A DNA stretch of 64,000 nucleotides. Origin: Methylotenera sp. Its GTDB lineage: Bacteria > Pseudomonadota > Gammaproteobacteria > Burkholderiales > Methylophilaceae. Under the pieces are notes generated by a model that did not search any database, was not told where the DNA came from, and worked only from the letters and a program-made list of their open reading frames with translations. The DNA lies in NCBI RefSeq assembly GCF_030653755.1, contig NZ_JAURYU010000024.1, positions 57,502 to 121,501 on the forward strand. Direction: 5' to 3'. Position 1 is the first letter of the stretch. The number at the start of each line of letters is the position of its first letter. Below are positions 21,276 to 32,953 of this stretch, piece by piece. The position numbers were made by a program, and so were the translations under genes.

Positions 21276-21435
21276 GTGTTTCATTTACTTACAACTTAGC
21301 TATTGACTAAAAATCGCTATTAATTCAAAATCGCGGTCTTTGCTACTTAATGGTATTTTAAGTGGTAAATAAATACATGAAGCCAAGCACAATCAGGGCT
21401 TTAATAAAGCTTTTAAATTAATTGGATTTAAGTCA

Positions 21436-21810
21436 TTGTCAGCATTAAATACAACAGATGTTTTTAGTAAAATGCTTAAGATCCAAGTAGTTGCAACGCT
21501 TGTAGTTGCTGTGGTCATGTTTTTGTTTTTAGGTGTGCACGGAATGGTGTCAGCCACGCTAGGTGGTGCGAGTGTGGTGGTTGGTGCTTATGTAGCATCA
21601 TTGGTAGCCAAGCGCGGTGCAAACAAAACGGATGCTTCAGCAATATTAGTGAATCTGCTTAAAGCAGAAGCAGTGAAGATTTTGATGATCATTGTAATTT
21701 TGGTGATCGTATTCAGTTTTTATAAACAATTAGTGCCATTTGCATTAATTGCTGGTTTGGCGGCTGCGGCATTGTTTTCTGGTGCAGCCCTCAGTAAGTT
21801 AAACGTGTAA
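21436..21810 (+). CDS. atpI: ATP synthase subunit I
   Basis: Small hydrophobic protein at the head of the ATP synthase operon, thought to help assemble the c-ring. The 124 residues contain four likely membrane segments (VVATLVVAVVMFLFLGVHGM, ATLGGASVVVGAYVASLVA, ILMIIVILVIVFSFY, FALIAGLAAAALFSGAAL). The apparent start is TTG with little ribosome-binding sequence; an in-frame ATG eleven codons later is possible. The 160-base spacer to parB has a weak TTGACT at 21303 that could start the operon. Confidence 0.88.
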   Translation: MSALNTTDVFSKMLKIQVVATLVVAVVMFLFLGVHGMVSATLGGASVVVGAYVASLVAKRGANKTDASAILVNLLKAEAVKILMIIVILVIVFSFYKQLVPFALIAGLAAAALFSGAALSKLNV

Positions 21811-21844
21811 TTTAAACAAACGTCAGTTAGAAAAATATTAGATT

Positions 21845-22678
21845 ATGGCTACAGAACACGCAGATAACGCACAACACGCACTCACTCCTTCGGCTTATAT
21901 CGAGCATCATTTAAGTTTCAATGCGCAGCCACTTAATGAAAGCGCTGGTTTTTGGACGCTACATGTAGACACTTTTGTGATGTCAGTAGCGCTGGGTTTG
22001 ATTGTGATGGGTTTGATTTGGTTGGTAGCGCGTAAGGCGACTGCTGGAGTACCAACAAAAACACAAGCGTTTGTCGAATTGGTGTTTGGCTTTATTGATG
22101 ACCAAGTTAAAAATATTTTCCACGGTAATCGTCATAGCTTTATCGCACCAACAGCATTAACTGTATTTTTATGGGTGTTCGCAATGAACTCCATGGACTT
22201 CCTGCCAGTGGATTGGGTTGCTGGTATCGTTTCATTCTTCGGCGGTGAGCATGCAAAATGGCGTGCTGTACCAACATCTGATATCAACACTACCTTTGCA
22301 TTAGCATTAACAGTTTGGATCCTAATGATTTTCTTTGCAATCAAGGTTAAAGGCTTTGGTGGTTGGATTCATGAGCTATTTTGTGCGCCATTCGGTACTA
22401 AAATCTGGGTGTGGCCTGCTAACTTTATGTTCAATTTGATTGAATACGTGTCAAAACCACTTTCACACTCATTACGTTTGTTCGGCAATATGTACGCTGG
22501 TGAAGTTATCTTCTTGTTGCTAGGCATGTGGGCTGCAACAGGCTTAACAGGCACTATCGCAGGTGCAATTTTAGGTGCTGGTTGGTCTATCTTCCACATT
22601 TTGATTGTTGCATTACAAGCGTTTATTTTCATGATGTTAACGGTTGTGTATTTAGCCATGGCACATGAAGGCCACTAA
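21845..22678 (+). CDS. atpB: ATP synthase Fo subunit a
   Basis: Membrane stator subunit forming the proton half-channels next to the c-ring. The 277 residues have an extended N-terminus and five or six membrane segments. The essential arginine lies in [17 protein letters not shown], and the last helix [22 protein letters not shown] carries the conserved glutamine. The length is typical of betaproteobacteria. It is 34 bases after atpI and 77 bases before atpE. Confidence 0.98.
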   Translation: MATEHADNAQHALTPSAYIEHHLSFNAQPLNESAGFWTLHVDTFVMSVALGLIVMGLIWLVARKATAGVPTKTQAFVELVFGFIDDQVKNIFHGNRHSFIAPTALTVFLWVFAMNSMDFLPVDWVAGIVSFFGGEHAKWRAVPTSDINTTFALALTVWILMIFFAIKVKGFGGWIHELFCAPFGTKIWVWPANFMFNLIEYVSKPLSHSLRLFGNMYAGEVIFLLLGMWAATGLTGTIAGAILGAGWSIFHILIVALQAFIFMMLTVVYLAMAHEGH

Positions 22679-22704
22679 TTAGGTTTTGTTTGGTATTTAG
22701 GTAG

Positions 22705-23022
<318 letters not shown>

Positions 23023-23101
23023 TTAGCAAAACTAAGCTAACTAGTCATTGAACTTTAGTTTAATGACTAGTGCTTTATATGATTAACAAAATGGATCAAA
23101 A

Positions 23102-23572
23102 ATGAACATTAACTTTACACTTATCGCACAAGCTATCGCATTTGCTGTGTTGATTTGGTTCACAGTGAAATTCGTTTGGCCGCCGCTATTAAAAGCGATT
23201 GAAACGCGCCAAAAAGAAATTGCTGATGGTTTGGCAGCAGCGCAAGAAGGCCGTAGTGCTTTAGAAGTTGCCGCTAAAAAGTCAGAAGTGACATTGGCTG
23301 AAGCAAAACAAAAAGCGAGCGAGATTATTGCGCAAGCTGAAAAACGCGGCACACAAATCGTTGAAGAAGCTAAAGGCAATGCTAAGGTTGAAGGTGACCG
23401 TATTCTAGCTGGTGCTAAATCTGAGATTGATCAAGAAGTAAACCGTGCAAAAGAAGGTTTACGTGCGCAAGTGTCAGCATTGGCAATTGCCGGCGCTGAA
23501 AAGATTTTGCGTAAAGAAATTGACGCAAAAGCACATAGCGAAATGTTGTCTAAACTAGCTGCAGAACTTTAA
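23102..23572 (+). CDS. atpF: ATP synthase Fo subunit b
   Basis: Peripheral stalk subunit of 156 residues, the E. coli length. One N-terminal membrane segment (TLIAQAIAFAVLIWFTVKFV) precedes a long charged helix rich in A, E, K and Q that forms the coiled-coil dimer holding F1 (for example ETRQKEIADGLAAAQEG). It lies between atpE and atpH in the canonical order. Confidence 0.97.
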   Translation: MNINFTLIAQAIAFAVLIWFTVKFVWPPLLKAIETRQKEIADGLAAAQEGRSALEVAAKKSEVTLAEAKQKASEIIAQAEKRGTQIVEEAKGNAKVEGDRILAGAKSEIDQEVNRAKEGLRAQVSALAIAGAEKILRKEIDAKAHSEMLSKLAAEL

Positions 23573-23595
23573 GGCTAAGGGATAAAGGAAATCAC

Positions 23596-24132
23596 ATGGC
23601 TGAAATATCAACCATCGCAAGACCTTATGCAGTAGCGGCTTATAAATTAGGTCGTGAGCAAAAGGCACTTGGCAAATGGTCTGAGATGTTGGGTTTTGCC
23701 GCTGCCGTTGCAAATGACGGGCAAATTAAAGCCTATATTCAAGACCCTAAAGTTGTGAGCAGTGATTTGCAAACAACTTTCTTGAAGGTGTGTGGCGATC
23801 AACTTAATGAAAACGGACAAAATCTTGTCAAAGTTTTGGTTGAGTATGGTCGTTTATCTATTTTGCCAGAAATTTCAAGCGCATTTGAAGCGTTAAAAGC
23901 ACAAGATGAAGGTACGTTAGATGCTGAGATTATTGCAGCAGCTAAACCTAGTGCGGCAGAGGTTAAAGACCTAGTAAAACGCTTAGAAGCAAAATTTGGT
24001 AAAAAGATTGAGGCTAGTGTTTCTGTTGACCCAGAACTCATTGGTGGCATCAAAATTATTGTTGGCGATACCGTGATCGACGCATCCGTCAAAGGTCAGT
24101 TACAAAATTTAGCCTATACGCTTACGGCATAA
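23596..24132 (+). CDS. atpH: ATP synthase F1 subunit delta
   Basis: Connects the peripheral stalk to the top of F1. The 178 residues begin with the family pattern ISTIARPYAVAAYKLGREQK, and the C-terminal domain carries KIEASVSVDPELIGGIKIIV followed by DASVKGQLQNLAYTL. AAGGA precedes the ATG by about nine bases. It follows atpF after 23 bases. Confidence 0.97.
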   Translation: MAEISTIARPYAVAAYKLGREQKALGKWSEMLGFAAAVANDGQIKAYIQDPKVVSSDLQTTFLKVCGDQLNENGQNLVKVLVEYGRLSILPEISSAFEALKAQDEGTLDAEIIAAAKPSAAEVKDLVKRLEAKFGKKIEASVSVDPELIGGIKIIVGDTVIDASVKGQLQNLAYTLTA

Positions 24133-24181
24133 GACGCAGGCAATAGCCTAACTTTAGGCAAAGAAACTATTAGGAGTTTAC

Positions 24182-25723
24182 ATGCAGTTATCTACATCAG
24201 AAATCAGTGAACTGATTAAAAGCAGATTAGAAAATTTTTCTACCAGTGCTGAAGCGCGTACTCAAGGTACTGTTATTTCAGTAACTGACGGTATCGTACG
24301 TATTCACGGCCTATCAAATGTAATGGCTGGCGAGATGATCGAGTTCCCTGGCAATACATTTGGCTTGGCACTTAACCTAGAGCGTGACTCTGTTGGTGCT
24401 GTGGTATTGGGTGATTACGAACACATTACTGAAGGCGACACATGTAAATGTACTGGTCGCATTTTAGAAGTGCCAGTCGGTCCAGAGTTGATTGGTCGTG
24501 TTGTTAATGCGCTTGGTCAGCCAATTGATGGCAAGGGTCCAGTTAATGCGAAAATGACTGACAAGATTGAAAAAGTTGCGCCAGGCGTGATTGCGCGTAA
24601 GTCAGTGTCACAACCAGTGCAAACAGGTTTAAAATCAGTTGACTCTATGGTGCCAGTGGGCCGTGGTCAGCGTGAGTTGATTATTGGCGACCGTCAAACT
24701 GGTAAAACAGCGGTAGCGGTTGATGCAATCATCAACCAAAAGGGTCAAAACATGACCTGTATCTACGTAGCGATTGGCCAAAAAGCTTCTACAGTTGCTA
24801 ACGTGGTACGTAAGTTAGAAGAAAATGGCGCGATGGCTTATACCATTGTGGTTGCTGCGACTGCATCTGACTCAGCAGCATTGCAATTCTTGGCTCCGTA
24901 CGCTGGTTGTACGATGGGCGAATACTTCCGTGACCGCGGTGAAGATGCATTGATCGTTTATGATGACTTGACTAAACAAGCGATTGCTTACCGTCAAATC
25001 TCATTGCTATTACGTCGTCCACCAGGCCGTGAAGCTTACCCAGGTGATGTGTTCTACATCCACTCACGTTTGTTAGAGCGCGCAGCTCGTGTAAACGAAG
25101 AGTATGTAGAGAAATTCACTAACGGTGCTGTTAAAGGCAAAACTGGTTCATTGACTGCATTGCCAGTGATTGAAACAGCAGCTGGTGACGTTTCAGCATT
25201 CGTTCCAACGAACGTGATTTCAATTACCGATGGTCAGATTTTCTTGGAAACTGACTTGTTCAACGCTGGTATCCGTCCTGCGATCAACGCTGGTATTTCA
25301 GTATCTCGCGTAGGTGGTGCTGCTCAAACTAAAGTCATCAAAAAACTAGGTGGCGGTGTACGTCTAGCTTTAGCGCAATACCGTGAGTTGGCTGCGTTTG
25401 CACAGTTCGCTTCTGATTTGGATGAAGCAACACGTAAACAATTAGATCGCGGTCGTATGTTTACTGAGTTGATGAAGCAAGCGCAATATGCTCCTTTAAG
25501 TGTTTCAAACATGGCAATTACCTTGTTTGCTGCTAACAAAGGTTACTTTGATGATGTAGCAACAAACAAAGTATTAGCATTTGAAGGCAAATTGCACGGT
25601 TTTATCGCTTCTAAATACAAAGCACTGGCTGATGCGATTGAAACAAGCAAAGACTTAAGCAGCGATAACGAAAAAGCACTTGATGCAGCAATTCAAGACT
25701 TCAAAGCGACAACTGCTTACTAA
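24182..25723 (+). CDS. atpA: ATP synthase F1 subunit alpha
   Basis: Nucleotide-binding, non-catalytic subunit of the alpha3beta3 head. The 513 residues match the usual length. Walker A is [13 protein letters not shown] (about 169-181). The arginine finger region is FIHSR-like text ([15 protein letters not shown]), and [20 protein letters not shown] and [20 protein letters not shown] are family signatures. AGGAG lies seven bases before the ATG. Confidence 0.99.
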   Translation: MQLSTSEISELIKSRLENFSTSAEARTQGTVISVTDGIVRIHGLSNVMAGEMIEFPGNTFGLALNLERDSVGAVVLGDYEHITEGDTCKCTGRILEVPVGPELIGRVVNALGQPIDGKGPVNAKMTDKIEKVAPGVIARKSVSQPVQTGLKSVDSMVPVGRGQRELIIGDRQTGKTAVAVDAIINQKGQNMTCIYVAIGQKASTVANVVRKLEENGAMAYTIVVAATASDSAALQFLAPYAGCTMGEYFRDRGEDALIVYDDLTKQAIAYRQISLLLRRPPGREAYPGDVFYIHSRLLERAARVNEEYVEKFTNGAVKGKTGSLTALPVIETAAGDVSAFVPTNVISITDGQIFLETDLFNAGIRPAINAGISVSRVGGAAQTKVIKKLGGGVRLALAQYRELAAFAQFASDLDEATRKQLDRGRMFTELMKQAQYAPLSVSNMAITLFAANKGYFDDVATNKVLAFEGKLHGFIASKYKALADAIETSKDLSSDNEKALDAAIQDFKATTAY

Positions 25724-25759
25724 TTTTAACTATTAGGACAATGCTTTTTAGGAAAACAT

Positions 25760-26698
25760 ATGGCTGGTAGTAAAGAAATTAGAACCAAGATCAAGAGTGT
25801 AGAAAATACACGCAAGATCACTAAAGCGATGGAAATGGTCGCCGCTTCTAAAATGCGTAAAGCGCAAGATAGAATGCGTGCGTCACGTCCGTATGCTGAG
25901 AAAATTCGTAATGTTGCAGCTCACCTTTCGCTAGCACATTCTGAATATAAGCACCCTTTCCTAGTAAAGCGTGAGAATGTTAAGAATGTTGGCATTATTG
26001 TTGTGAGTTCAGACAAAGGTTTATGCGGTGGCTTAAATACCAACGTATTGCGTTTAACTGTTAACCAAATGAAAACTTGGGAATCAGAAGGCAAGAAATT
26101 GTCTGTTAGCGCGATTGGTAATAAAGGCTACGGCTTTATGAACCGCGTTGGTGCAAATGTTAAGTCACACATTATCGGTTTAGGTGATGTGCCACATTTG
26201 GATACCCTCATCGGTACGATTAAAGTGATGCTTGATGCTTATACAGCTGGTGAAATTGATCAGTTGCATATCTGCTACACACGCTTTATCAACACAATGA
26301 AGCAAGAGCCAGTGATTGAGCAATTGCTTCCTTTGACAGCTGAGCGTTTGGGTACACATCCAACTGAAGAGAAGTCTGAGGCATTGAGTGCTAGTGCTGT
26401 GGTTAAGAGTGCGCTTCAAATTGGTGCTGCTAAAGGTCATTGGGATTACATCTATGAGCCAGAAGCTAAGCCAGTAATTGACCAGTTAATGGTACGTTAC
26501 ATTGAGTCACTAGTGTATAACGCAGTGTCTGAGAACATGGCGTCAGAGCAATCATCACGTATGGTGGCGATGAAATCAGCATCTGATAACGCGAAAAACG
26601 TGATTGGTGAATTGAAACTGGTTTATAACAAAGCACGTCAAGCAGCAATTACCAAAGAGATCTCTGAAATCGTTGGTGGTGCGGCCGCAGTTGCTTAG
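25760..26698 (+). CDS. atpG: ATP synthase F1 subunit gamma
   Basis: Central rotor shaft. N-terminal ([20 protein letters not shown]) and C-terminal ([19 protein letters not shown]) helices form the shaft, and [14 protein letters not shown] is the conserved globular start. At 312 residues it is about 25 longer than E. coli gamma. The surplus lies at about residues 195-222, just before [18 protein letters not shown], as an alanine- and serine-rich insertion. It is separated from atpD by 158 bases holding a dispersed palindromic repeat, unlike the short spacings elsewhere in the operon. Confidence 0.97.
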   Translation: MAGSKEIRTKIKSVENTRKITKAMEMVAASKMRKAQDRMRASRPYAEKIRNVAAHLSLAHSEYKHPFLVKRENVKNVGIIVVSSDKGLCGGLNTNVLRLTVNQMKTWESEGKKLSVSAIGNKGYGFMNRVGANVKSHIIGLGDVPHLDTLIGTIKVMLDAYTAGEIDQLHICYTRFINTMKQEPVIEQLLPLTAERLGTHPTEEKSEALSASAVVKSALQIGAAKGHWDYIYEPEAKPVIDQLMVRYIESLVYNAVSENMASEQSSRMVAMKSASDNAKNVIGELKLVYNKARQAAITKEISEIVGGAAAVA

Positions 26699-26780
26699 TG
26701 ATTGGTTGATACTAACCGCGTAAGGGCGTTAGGTAGAAACCAAAATCGCGAAGTGCTGTAACGGTAGCTTAGCATTAAAA

Positions 26781-26811
26781 GTTCACCCTTCGACAAGCTC
26801 AGGGCGAACGG
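26781..26811. repeat. CTTCGACAAGCTCAGG-type intergenic repeat inside the atp operon
   Basis: GTTC-A-CCCT and AGGG-C-GAAC arms flank TCGACAAGCTC. This short imperfect palindrome (CTTCGACAAGCTCAGGGCG core) recurs between genes in many proteobacterial genomes. Here it is in the atpG-atpD spacer, so any hairpin would be in the operon mRNA. Confidence 0.7.
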
Positions 26812-26847
26812 AAATTTTTATAAAATCTGACTAACAAAGTTTAGTAA

Positions 26848-28284
<1,437 letters not shown>

Positions 28285-28339
28285 AGTTACTTAACTAAGC
28301 TTTGCTTAGTTAAGTAGTTAAACGCTTTAAGGAAAAATA

Positions 28340-28765
28340 ATGGCAAATACTGTTCATATTGATGTAGTTAGTGCAGAGGCAAGTATATTCTCAGGTGAAG
28401 CTGAGTTTGTTGTTGCACCTGCAAGTGCTGGTGAAGTGGGTATTTACCCTAACCATGCACCAATGATTTCTACCATCAAACCTGGTGCTTTGCGTATTAA
28501 GCAAACGAATGAAGCTGAAGAAACGTTAATCTTTATCTCAGGTGGCTTGTTAGAAGTGCAACCTGGCGTGGTAACTGTATTGGCTGATACAGCAGTACGT
28601 GGTCACGACCTAGATGAAGCAAAAGCGATTGCTGCAAAAGAGGCTGCTGAAGAAGCGCTCAGAAACAGAACCTCAGATATTGACTATGCAACAGCACAGG
28701 CAGAATTGTCTGAGGCGGTAGCACAGATTCAAACAATCGAACGCTTACGCAAGAAAACGCATTAA
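28340..28765 (+). CDS. atpC: ATP synthase F1 subunit epsilon
   Basis: Rotor-base subunit that also inhibits ATP hydrolysis. The 141 residues have the beta-sandwich N-terminal half (VDVVSAEASIFSGEAEFVVA-like start, PASAGEVGIYPNHAPMIS, ISGGLLEVQPGVVTVLADTA) and an alpha-helical C-terminal hairpin rich in A and E. It closes the operon; a strong terminator follows at 28791. Confidence 0.97.
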   Translation: MANTVHIDVVSAEASIFSGEAEFVVAPASAGEVGIYPNHAPMISTIKPGALRIKQTNEAEETLIFISGGLLEVQPGVVTVLADTAVRGHDLDEAKAIAAKEAAEEALRNRTSDIDYATAQAELSEAVAQIQTIERLRKKTH

Positions 28766-28790
28766 TTGCGGTGAAGATGGTGTAAAAGCA

Positions 28791-28817
28791 AAAAGGCAAC
28801 TTAGGTTGCCTTTTTTG
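28791..28817 (+). terminator. Terminator of the atp operon
   Basis: AAAAGGCAAC, loop TTAG, GTTGCCTTTT then more T (28791-28816). A perfect 10-base stem ending the operon before glmU. Confidence 0.93.
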
Positions 28818-28853
28818 TTATACTTTGCGAACAGATCTATACATATTGAATAC

Positions 28854-30224
28854 ATGAAAAAATTAAATATCGTGATATTAGCAGCGGGTAAAGGCACCCG
28901 TATGCATTCTGAGTTACCAAAAGTTTTACATGTGGTTGGCTCAAAGCCAATATTGGCTCATGTGATTAGCTGCGCGAAGGCATTGCAGCCGAATAAGATT
29001 ATCGTGGTCTATGGTTTTGGTGGTGAGCGTGTAAAAGAAGCGTTTAGTGGTGAAGAAATTACTTGGGTGAACCAAGCGGAACAGAATGGCACTGGCCACG
29101 CAGTACAACAAGCATTGCCACATTTAGATGCTGATGCAGATACGCTAATATTATTAGGTGATGTACCGTTGGTTGATGTAAGTGCATGCCAAAAGCTGAT
29201 TGCACAGGCTGATAACAAACTTGCAATACTCTCGTTTAATAAAGATGATCCAACTGGTTATGGGCGTATCCTACGCGGTGCAAACGGTCAGGTGCATGCC
29301 ATTGTAGAGCATAAGGATGCGACAGAAGCACAACGTGCTATTGTTGAGGTGAATACAGGCATTATGGCAATGTCGAATGCACATCTTAAAAGCTGGTTAT
29401 CAAGAATCACCAACAATAATGCACAGGGCGAGTATTATTTAACCGATATTGTGGCTTTAGCGGTAGCGGATAACATTAGCGTGGTGGCAGAAATTACGGA
29501 CGATGAGTGGTCTGTGACAGGTATTAATGCTAAAACAGATTTGGCACAAATTGAACGTGTGTATCAAACCAGAATTGCACAAGCTTTATTGCAACAAGGC
29601 GTTACCTTAAAAGACCCAGCACGTATTGATGTGCGCGGAGATTTACGTTGCGGGCGTGATGTAGAAATAGACGTAAACTGTATTTTTGAAGGTAATGTTA
29701 CGTTAGGTGATCGCGTTAAAATCGCAGCAAATTGTGTGATTAAAAATGCAGTAATTGCTGCAGGTACACAAATAGCGGCATTTACGCATATTGATGATGT
29801 AGCTATTGGAGAAAATAGCCGTATTGGCCCATTTGCACGCTTGCGCCCAGGTACAGCATTAGCATCAGAGACGCATGTGGGCAATTTTGTTGAGCTTAAA
29901 AATGCTCAGGTGGATGTAGGCAGTAAAATCAATCATTTAAGTTATGTGGGCGATAGTACAGTTGGTAAGCACGTAAACATAGGCGCAGGTACCATTACCT
30001 GTAATTATGATGGGGCAAATAAATTTAGAACGGTGATAGAAGATGGGGCATTCATTGGCTCTGATTCACAATTAGTAGCGCCTATCACCATAGGCAAAAA
30101 CGCAACAATTGCAGCAGGTTCAACCATTACCAGAGATGCACCTGCAGATGCCCTCACCTTTTGTCGCGCCAAAGAACAAAAAACAATTGCTGGTTGGAAA
30201 CGTCCACAAAAGACTAATAAATAA
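28854..30224 (+). CDS. glmU: Bifunctional GlcNAc-1-phosphate uridyltransferase / GlcN-1-phosphate acetyltransferase
   Basis: Makes UDP-GlcNAc for peptidoglycan and lipopolysaccharide. I chose the ATG at 28854 (MKKLNIVILAAGKGTRMHSE, 456 residues, as in E. coli); an upstream in-frame start lies within the atp terminator. The N-terminal uridyltransferase domain has LAAGKGTRM and LPKVLH. The C-terminal left-handed beta helix has many hexapeptide repeats (for example VDVGSKINHLSYVGDSTVGK and NIGAGTITCNYDGANKFRT). It precedes glmS, which acts earlier in the same pathway. Confidence 0.97.
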   Translation: MKKLNIVILAAGKGTRMHSELPKVLHVVGSKPILAHVISCAKALQPNKIIVVYGFGGERVKEAFSGEEITWVNQAEQNGTGHAVQQALPHLDADADTLILLGDVPLVDVSACQKLIAQADNKLAILSFNKDDPTGYGRILRGANGQVHAIVEHKDATEAQRAIVEVNTGIMAMSNAHLKSWLSRITNNNAQGEYYLTDIVALAVADNISVVAEITDDEWSVTGINAKTDLAQIERVYQTRIAQALLQQGVTLKDPARIDVRGDLRCGRDVEIDVNCIFEGNVTLGDRVKIAANCVIKNAVIAAGTQIAAFTHIDDVAIGENSRIGPFARLRPGTALASETHVGNFVELKNAQVDVGSKINHLSYVGDSTVGKHVNIGAGTITCNYDGANKFRTVIEDGAFIGSDSQLVAPITIGKNATIAAGSTITRDAPADALTFCRAKEQKTIAGWKRPQKTNK

Positions 30225-30236
30225 CAGATTAATTAA

Positions 30237-30303
30237 TTTGTAGGAGTCCAGTTTATTGGGCTAATTTAACAAATATCCGTGCAATTAATTGCGCGCCTAC
30301 AAA
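30237..30303. repeat. 67-base palindromic element between glmU and glmS
   Basis: Ends are TTTGTAGG (30237-30244) and CCTACAAA (30296-30303), with an internal perfect palindrome GCAATTAATTGC (30281-30292). The GTAGG ends recall the REP heads near the RAYT. It lies in the spacer upstream of glmS. Confidence 0.6.
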
Positions 30304-30322
30304 AATATGAGAAAGAAATGAT

Positions 30323-32164
30323 ATGTGTGGCATTGTAGGGGCAGTAGCAAATAGAAATGTTGTTTCAACTTTAATTGAGGGCTTAAGCCGCTTAGAGTAT
30401 AGAGGTTATGATTCAGCGGGTATTGCCGTATTAAACGACACAGGCATTGCGCGTGTACGTGCCGTTGGCCGCGTTTCTGCCATGACAGAAAAAGTGAACG
30501 AGACAAAACTAAGTGGTTTGGTCGGGATTGGTCACACACGTTGGGCTACGCATGGCGGTGTGACTGAAAGTAATGCGCACCCACATATGTCGCCAAGCCA
30601 ATTGAGCGGTGAGGTGGCGGTTGTGCATAACGGCATTATTGAAAATCATGATGAACAACGTGCACACTTAAAAACATTGGGTTATGTGTTTGAATCTCAG
30701 ACAGATACTGAGGTGATTGCGCATTTAATTCATCATTACCACCAAACACTACCTCTGTTAGCAGCGACACAAAAAGCAGTAAGCGAGCTTACAGGCGCAT
30801 TTGCGATTAGTGTAATCTCCAAAAAAGAACCAGAGCATATGGTGACAGCCCGCTTAGGTTGCCCCTTATTGATTGGTTTAGGTGAAGGTGAAAATTTTAT
30901 TGCATCTGACGTTTCTGCAGTGTTGTCTGTCACACGTAAAGTAATTTATTTAGAAGACGGTGATGTTGCAGATATTCGTCGTGAAGGCGTCACCATTTTT
31001 GCACGTGACGGCGCTCAAGTCACCCGTAAAATTCATATGAGTGATGTGTCACTCGCCAGCTTAGAGTTGGGCCCATATTCGCACTTCATGCAAAAAGAGA
31101 TTCATGAGCAACCGCGCGCGTTAACCGATACGATAGAGGCGCTGATTGATGACAATCACTTCTCACCTGCCCTATTTGGCAAAGGTGCAGCAGGCGTGTT
31201 TGAGCAAGTAGACAGCATTTTAATATTGGCTGCTGGTACCAGTTACTACGCAGCGCTTACTGCGAAATACTGGCTAGAAAGTATTGCCAAGTTACCAACC
31301 AATGTAGAAATTGCCAGTGAATACCGTTATCGCCAATCTGTGCCAAATCCACGCCAATTAATCGTAACGATTTCACAGTCTGGTGAAACACTAGATACGA
31401 TGGAAGCGTTAAAACATGCAAAGGCATTAGGTCAGCATCTCACCCTAGCGATTTGTAACGTGCAAGAGAGCGCAATCCCACGTGCTTCAGAGTTGGTGTT
31501 CTACACGCGCGCAGGGGCAGAAATTGGCGTGGCTTCTACCAAGGCATTCACTACACAATTAGTAGCCTTATTTACGCTAGCCGCAACGCTGGCAAAACAG
31601 CGTGGCTTATTAGATAAAGAGACTGAACAATCGCATTTAAACGCATTGCGCCAATTAGCAGGTAGCGTACAGCATGCTTTAAACCTAGAGCCGCAAATTC
31701 GAGAGTGGGCAAAATCATTTGCTAATAAACAACATGCATTATTCTTAGGGCGAGGTATTCATTACCCTATCGCTTTAGAAGGCGCATTGAAGCTTAAAGA
31801 GATTTCATACATCCATGCCGAGGCTTACCCTGCGGGCGAGCTTAAACACGGCCCCTTGGCGCTGGTAGATAGCGATATGCCTGTAGTAGTGATTGCACCC
31901 AATGACGCTTTGTTGGAAAAAGTGAAATCAAATATGCAGGAAGTTAAAGCGCGTGGCGGTGAGTTGTTTGTGTTTGCGGATGCAGATAGTCACTTTACCG
32001 AGTCTGAGGGTGTGCATGTGATACGTACACCGCGCCATGTGGGTGTGCTCTCCCCTATTTTGCATACGATACCAGTGCAGATGTTGGCGTATCATGCGGC
32101 GTTGTTGAAGGGGACGGATGTGGATAAGCCTAGGAATTTGGCTAAGAGTGTGACTGTAGAGTAA
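30323..32164 (+). CDS. glmS: Glutamine-fructose-6-phosphate aminotransferase
   Basis: Makes glucosamine-6-phosphate from fructose-6-phosphate and glutamine, the first step toward UDP-GlcNAc. The nucleophile is the N-terminal Cys2 in [33 protein letters not shown] belongs to the class II glutaminase domain. Two SIS sugar-isomerase domains follow ([40 protein letters not shown]). The C-terminus [13 protein letters not shown] is diagnostic. At 613 residues it is full length. No glmS ribozyme is expected or seen in the leader. Confidence 0.98.
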   Translation: MCGIVGAVANRNVVSTLIEGLSRLEYRGYDSAGIAVLNDTGIARVRAVGRVSAMTEKVNETKLSGLVGIGHTRWATHGGVTESNAHPHMSPSQLSGEVAVVHNGIIENHDEQRAHLKTLGYVFESQTDTEVIAHLIHHYHQTLPLLAATQKAVSELTGAFAISVISKKEPEHMVTARLGCPLLIGLGEGENFIASDVSAVLSVTRKVIYLEDGDVADIRREGVTIFARDGAQVTRKIHMSDVSLASLELGPYSHFMQKEIHEQPRALTDTIEALIDDNHFSPALFGKGAAGVFEQVDSILILAAGTSYYAALTAKYWLESIAKLPTNVEIASEYRYRQSVPNPRQLIVTISQSGETLDTMEALKHAKALGQHLTLAICNVQESAIPRASELVFYTRAGAEIGVASTKAFTTQLVALFTLAATLAKQRGLLDKETEQSHLNALRQLAGSVQHALNLEPQIREWAKSFANKQHALFLGRGIHYPIALEGALKLKEISYIHAEAYPAGELKHGPLALVDSDMPVVVIAPNDALLEKVKSNMQEVKARGGELFVFADADSHFTESEGVHVIRTPRHVGVLSPILHTIPVQMLAYHAALLKGTDVDKPRNLAKSVTVE

Positions 32165-32166
32165 TT

Positions 32167-32694
32167 GTGCACAATCAGAACAACATAAGATTCACATTTG
32201 GATTCGATACAGCAAAAGATGTGTTTGAGAAACTAAAACGTGATGTCGCAATATTAGAAGCAGATTATAGAAATAAAGATGCAATTTTTAATTTTGTTAT
32301 TACGGCCTATCATTTGTATGACGATTGGTTAAAAAAAGATCCATCAATTTCTCAGTTACAAAGAGACAAATACAATAGTACTAAAAATGAACTAAAAGAT
32401 TTAATTGGAGCACTTTACGCAGTTGCTAACTCTAGTAAGCATAGTGTTTGAAAAGAGTATAAAGTTAACAATGTAGATTTTAATGTAGTAGGCACAAGTT
32501 ACGGTGAAGTGACAGACTGGCTCTCGTTTTATCTTGCAAAGTTTCCAACAATCAATACAAAAGAAGCTCAATATGATTTATGGCAATTAGATAAGGTGTA
32601 TGTTGAGTATCTGGAATGGGTCTTTAATGATCAAATAATCAGTTCAGCTTTACCTCATAGCTTAGAGGTTAGGCTGAATCTTTTCAAAAAATAA
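32167..32694 (+). pseudogene. Unknown protein gene interrupted by one in-frame TGA
   Basis: A GTG two bases after the glmS stop opens a 94-residue frame (MHNQNNIRFTFGFDTAKDVF). It ends at TGA (32449-32451) after VANSSKHSV and continues in the same frame, without a shift, from KEYKVNNVDFNVVGT to NLFKK at 32694. The whole would be about 175 residues, soluble, rich in acidic and aromatic residues. I do not recognise the family. One nonsense change, or a sequencing error, would explain it; the downstream half keeps sensible coding character, so inactivation would be recent. Confidence 0.65.
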
Positions 32695-32708
32695 CTGCTT
32701 TTATTTAC

Positions 32709-32872
32709 TAATAATAGATTCTTTAAGTCTTACGAGCGTGATATCTACAGTACCATCTCAAAGCCCACCATGATTTGTCCGCCTTAATTGGTGTAGCTAA
32801 CATTCATGCCTCTGTTGGCAATATTGGTGAGTTCATCTGCTTCGTGTAAGTTAATCACTTTGAAAGTGTCAT
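32709..32872 (-). pseudogene. Degenerate copy of the yaeQ 3' end
   Basis: About 160 bases align closely to the 3' part of the intact yaeQ at 33617-33780 (for example GTGATATCTACAGTACCA and AAGCCCACCATGATTTGTCC are shared). The translation VINLHEADELTNIANRGMNV runs into a stop and then a one-base shift. It is therefore a dead duplicate, in the same orientation as yaeQ and on the other side of the fae-like gene. Confidence 0.85.
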
Positions 32873-32953
32873 TACAAAGTCAGTAGCAATGCGTCAATTG
32901 AAAAATCACTTAAAATGACTCTTCAAAAAACCAGAAAATCTAAAGGAAAGTAT

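Noticed and set aside
30225..30322. glmS ribozyme
   Set aside because: That ribozyme is a gram-positive feature; this spacer is accounted for by a palindromic element.
32449..32451. Selenocysteine at TGA
   Set aside because: No convincing stem-loop directly after the codon, no cysteine-type redox context, and no known selenoprotein family match.
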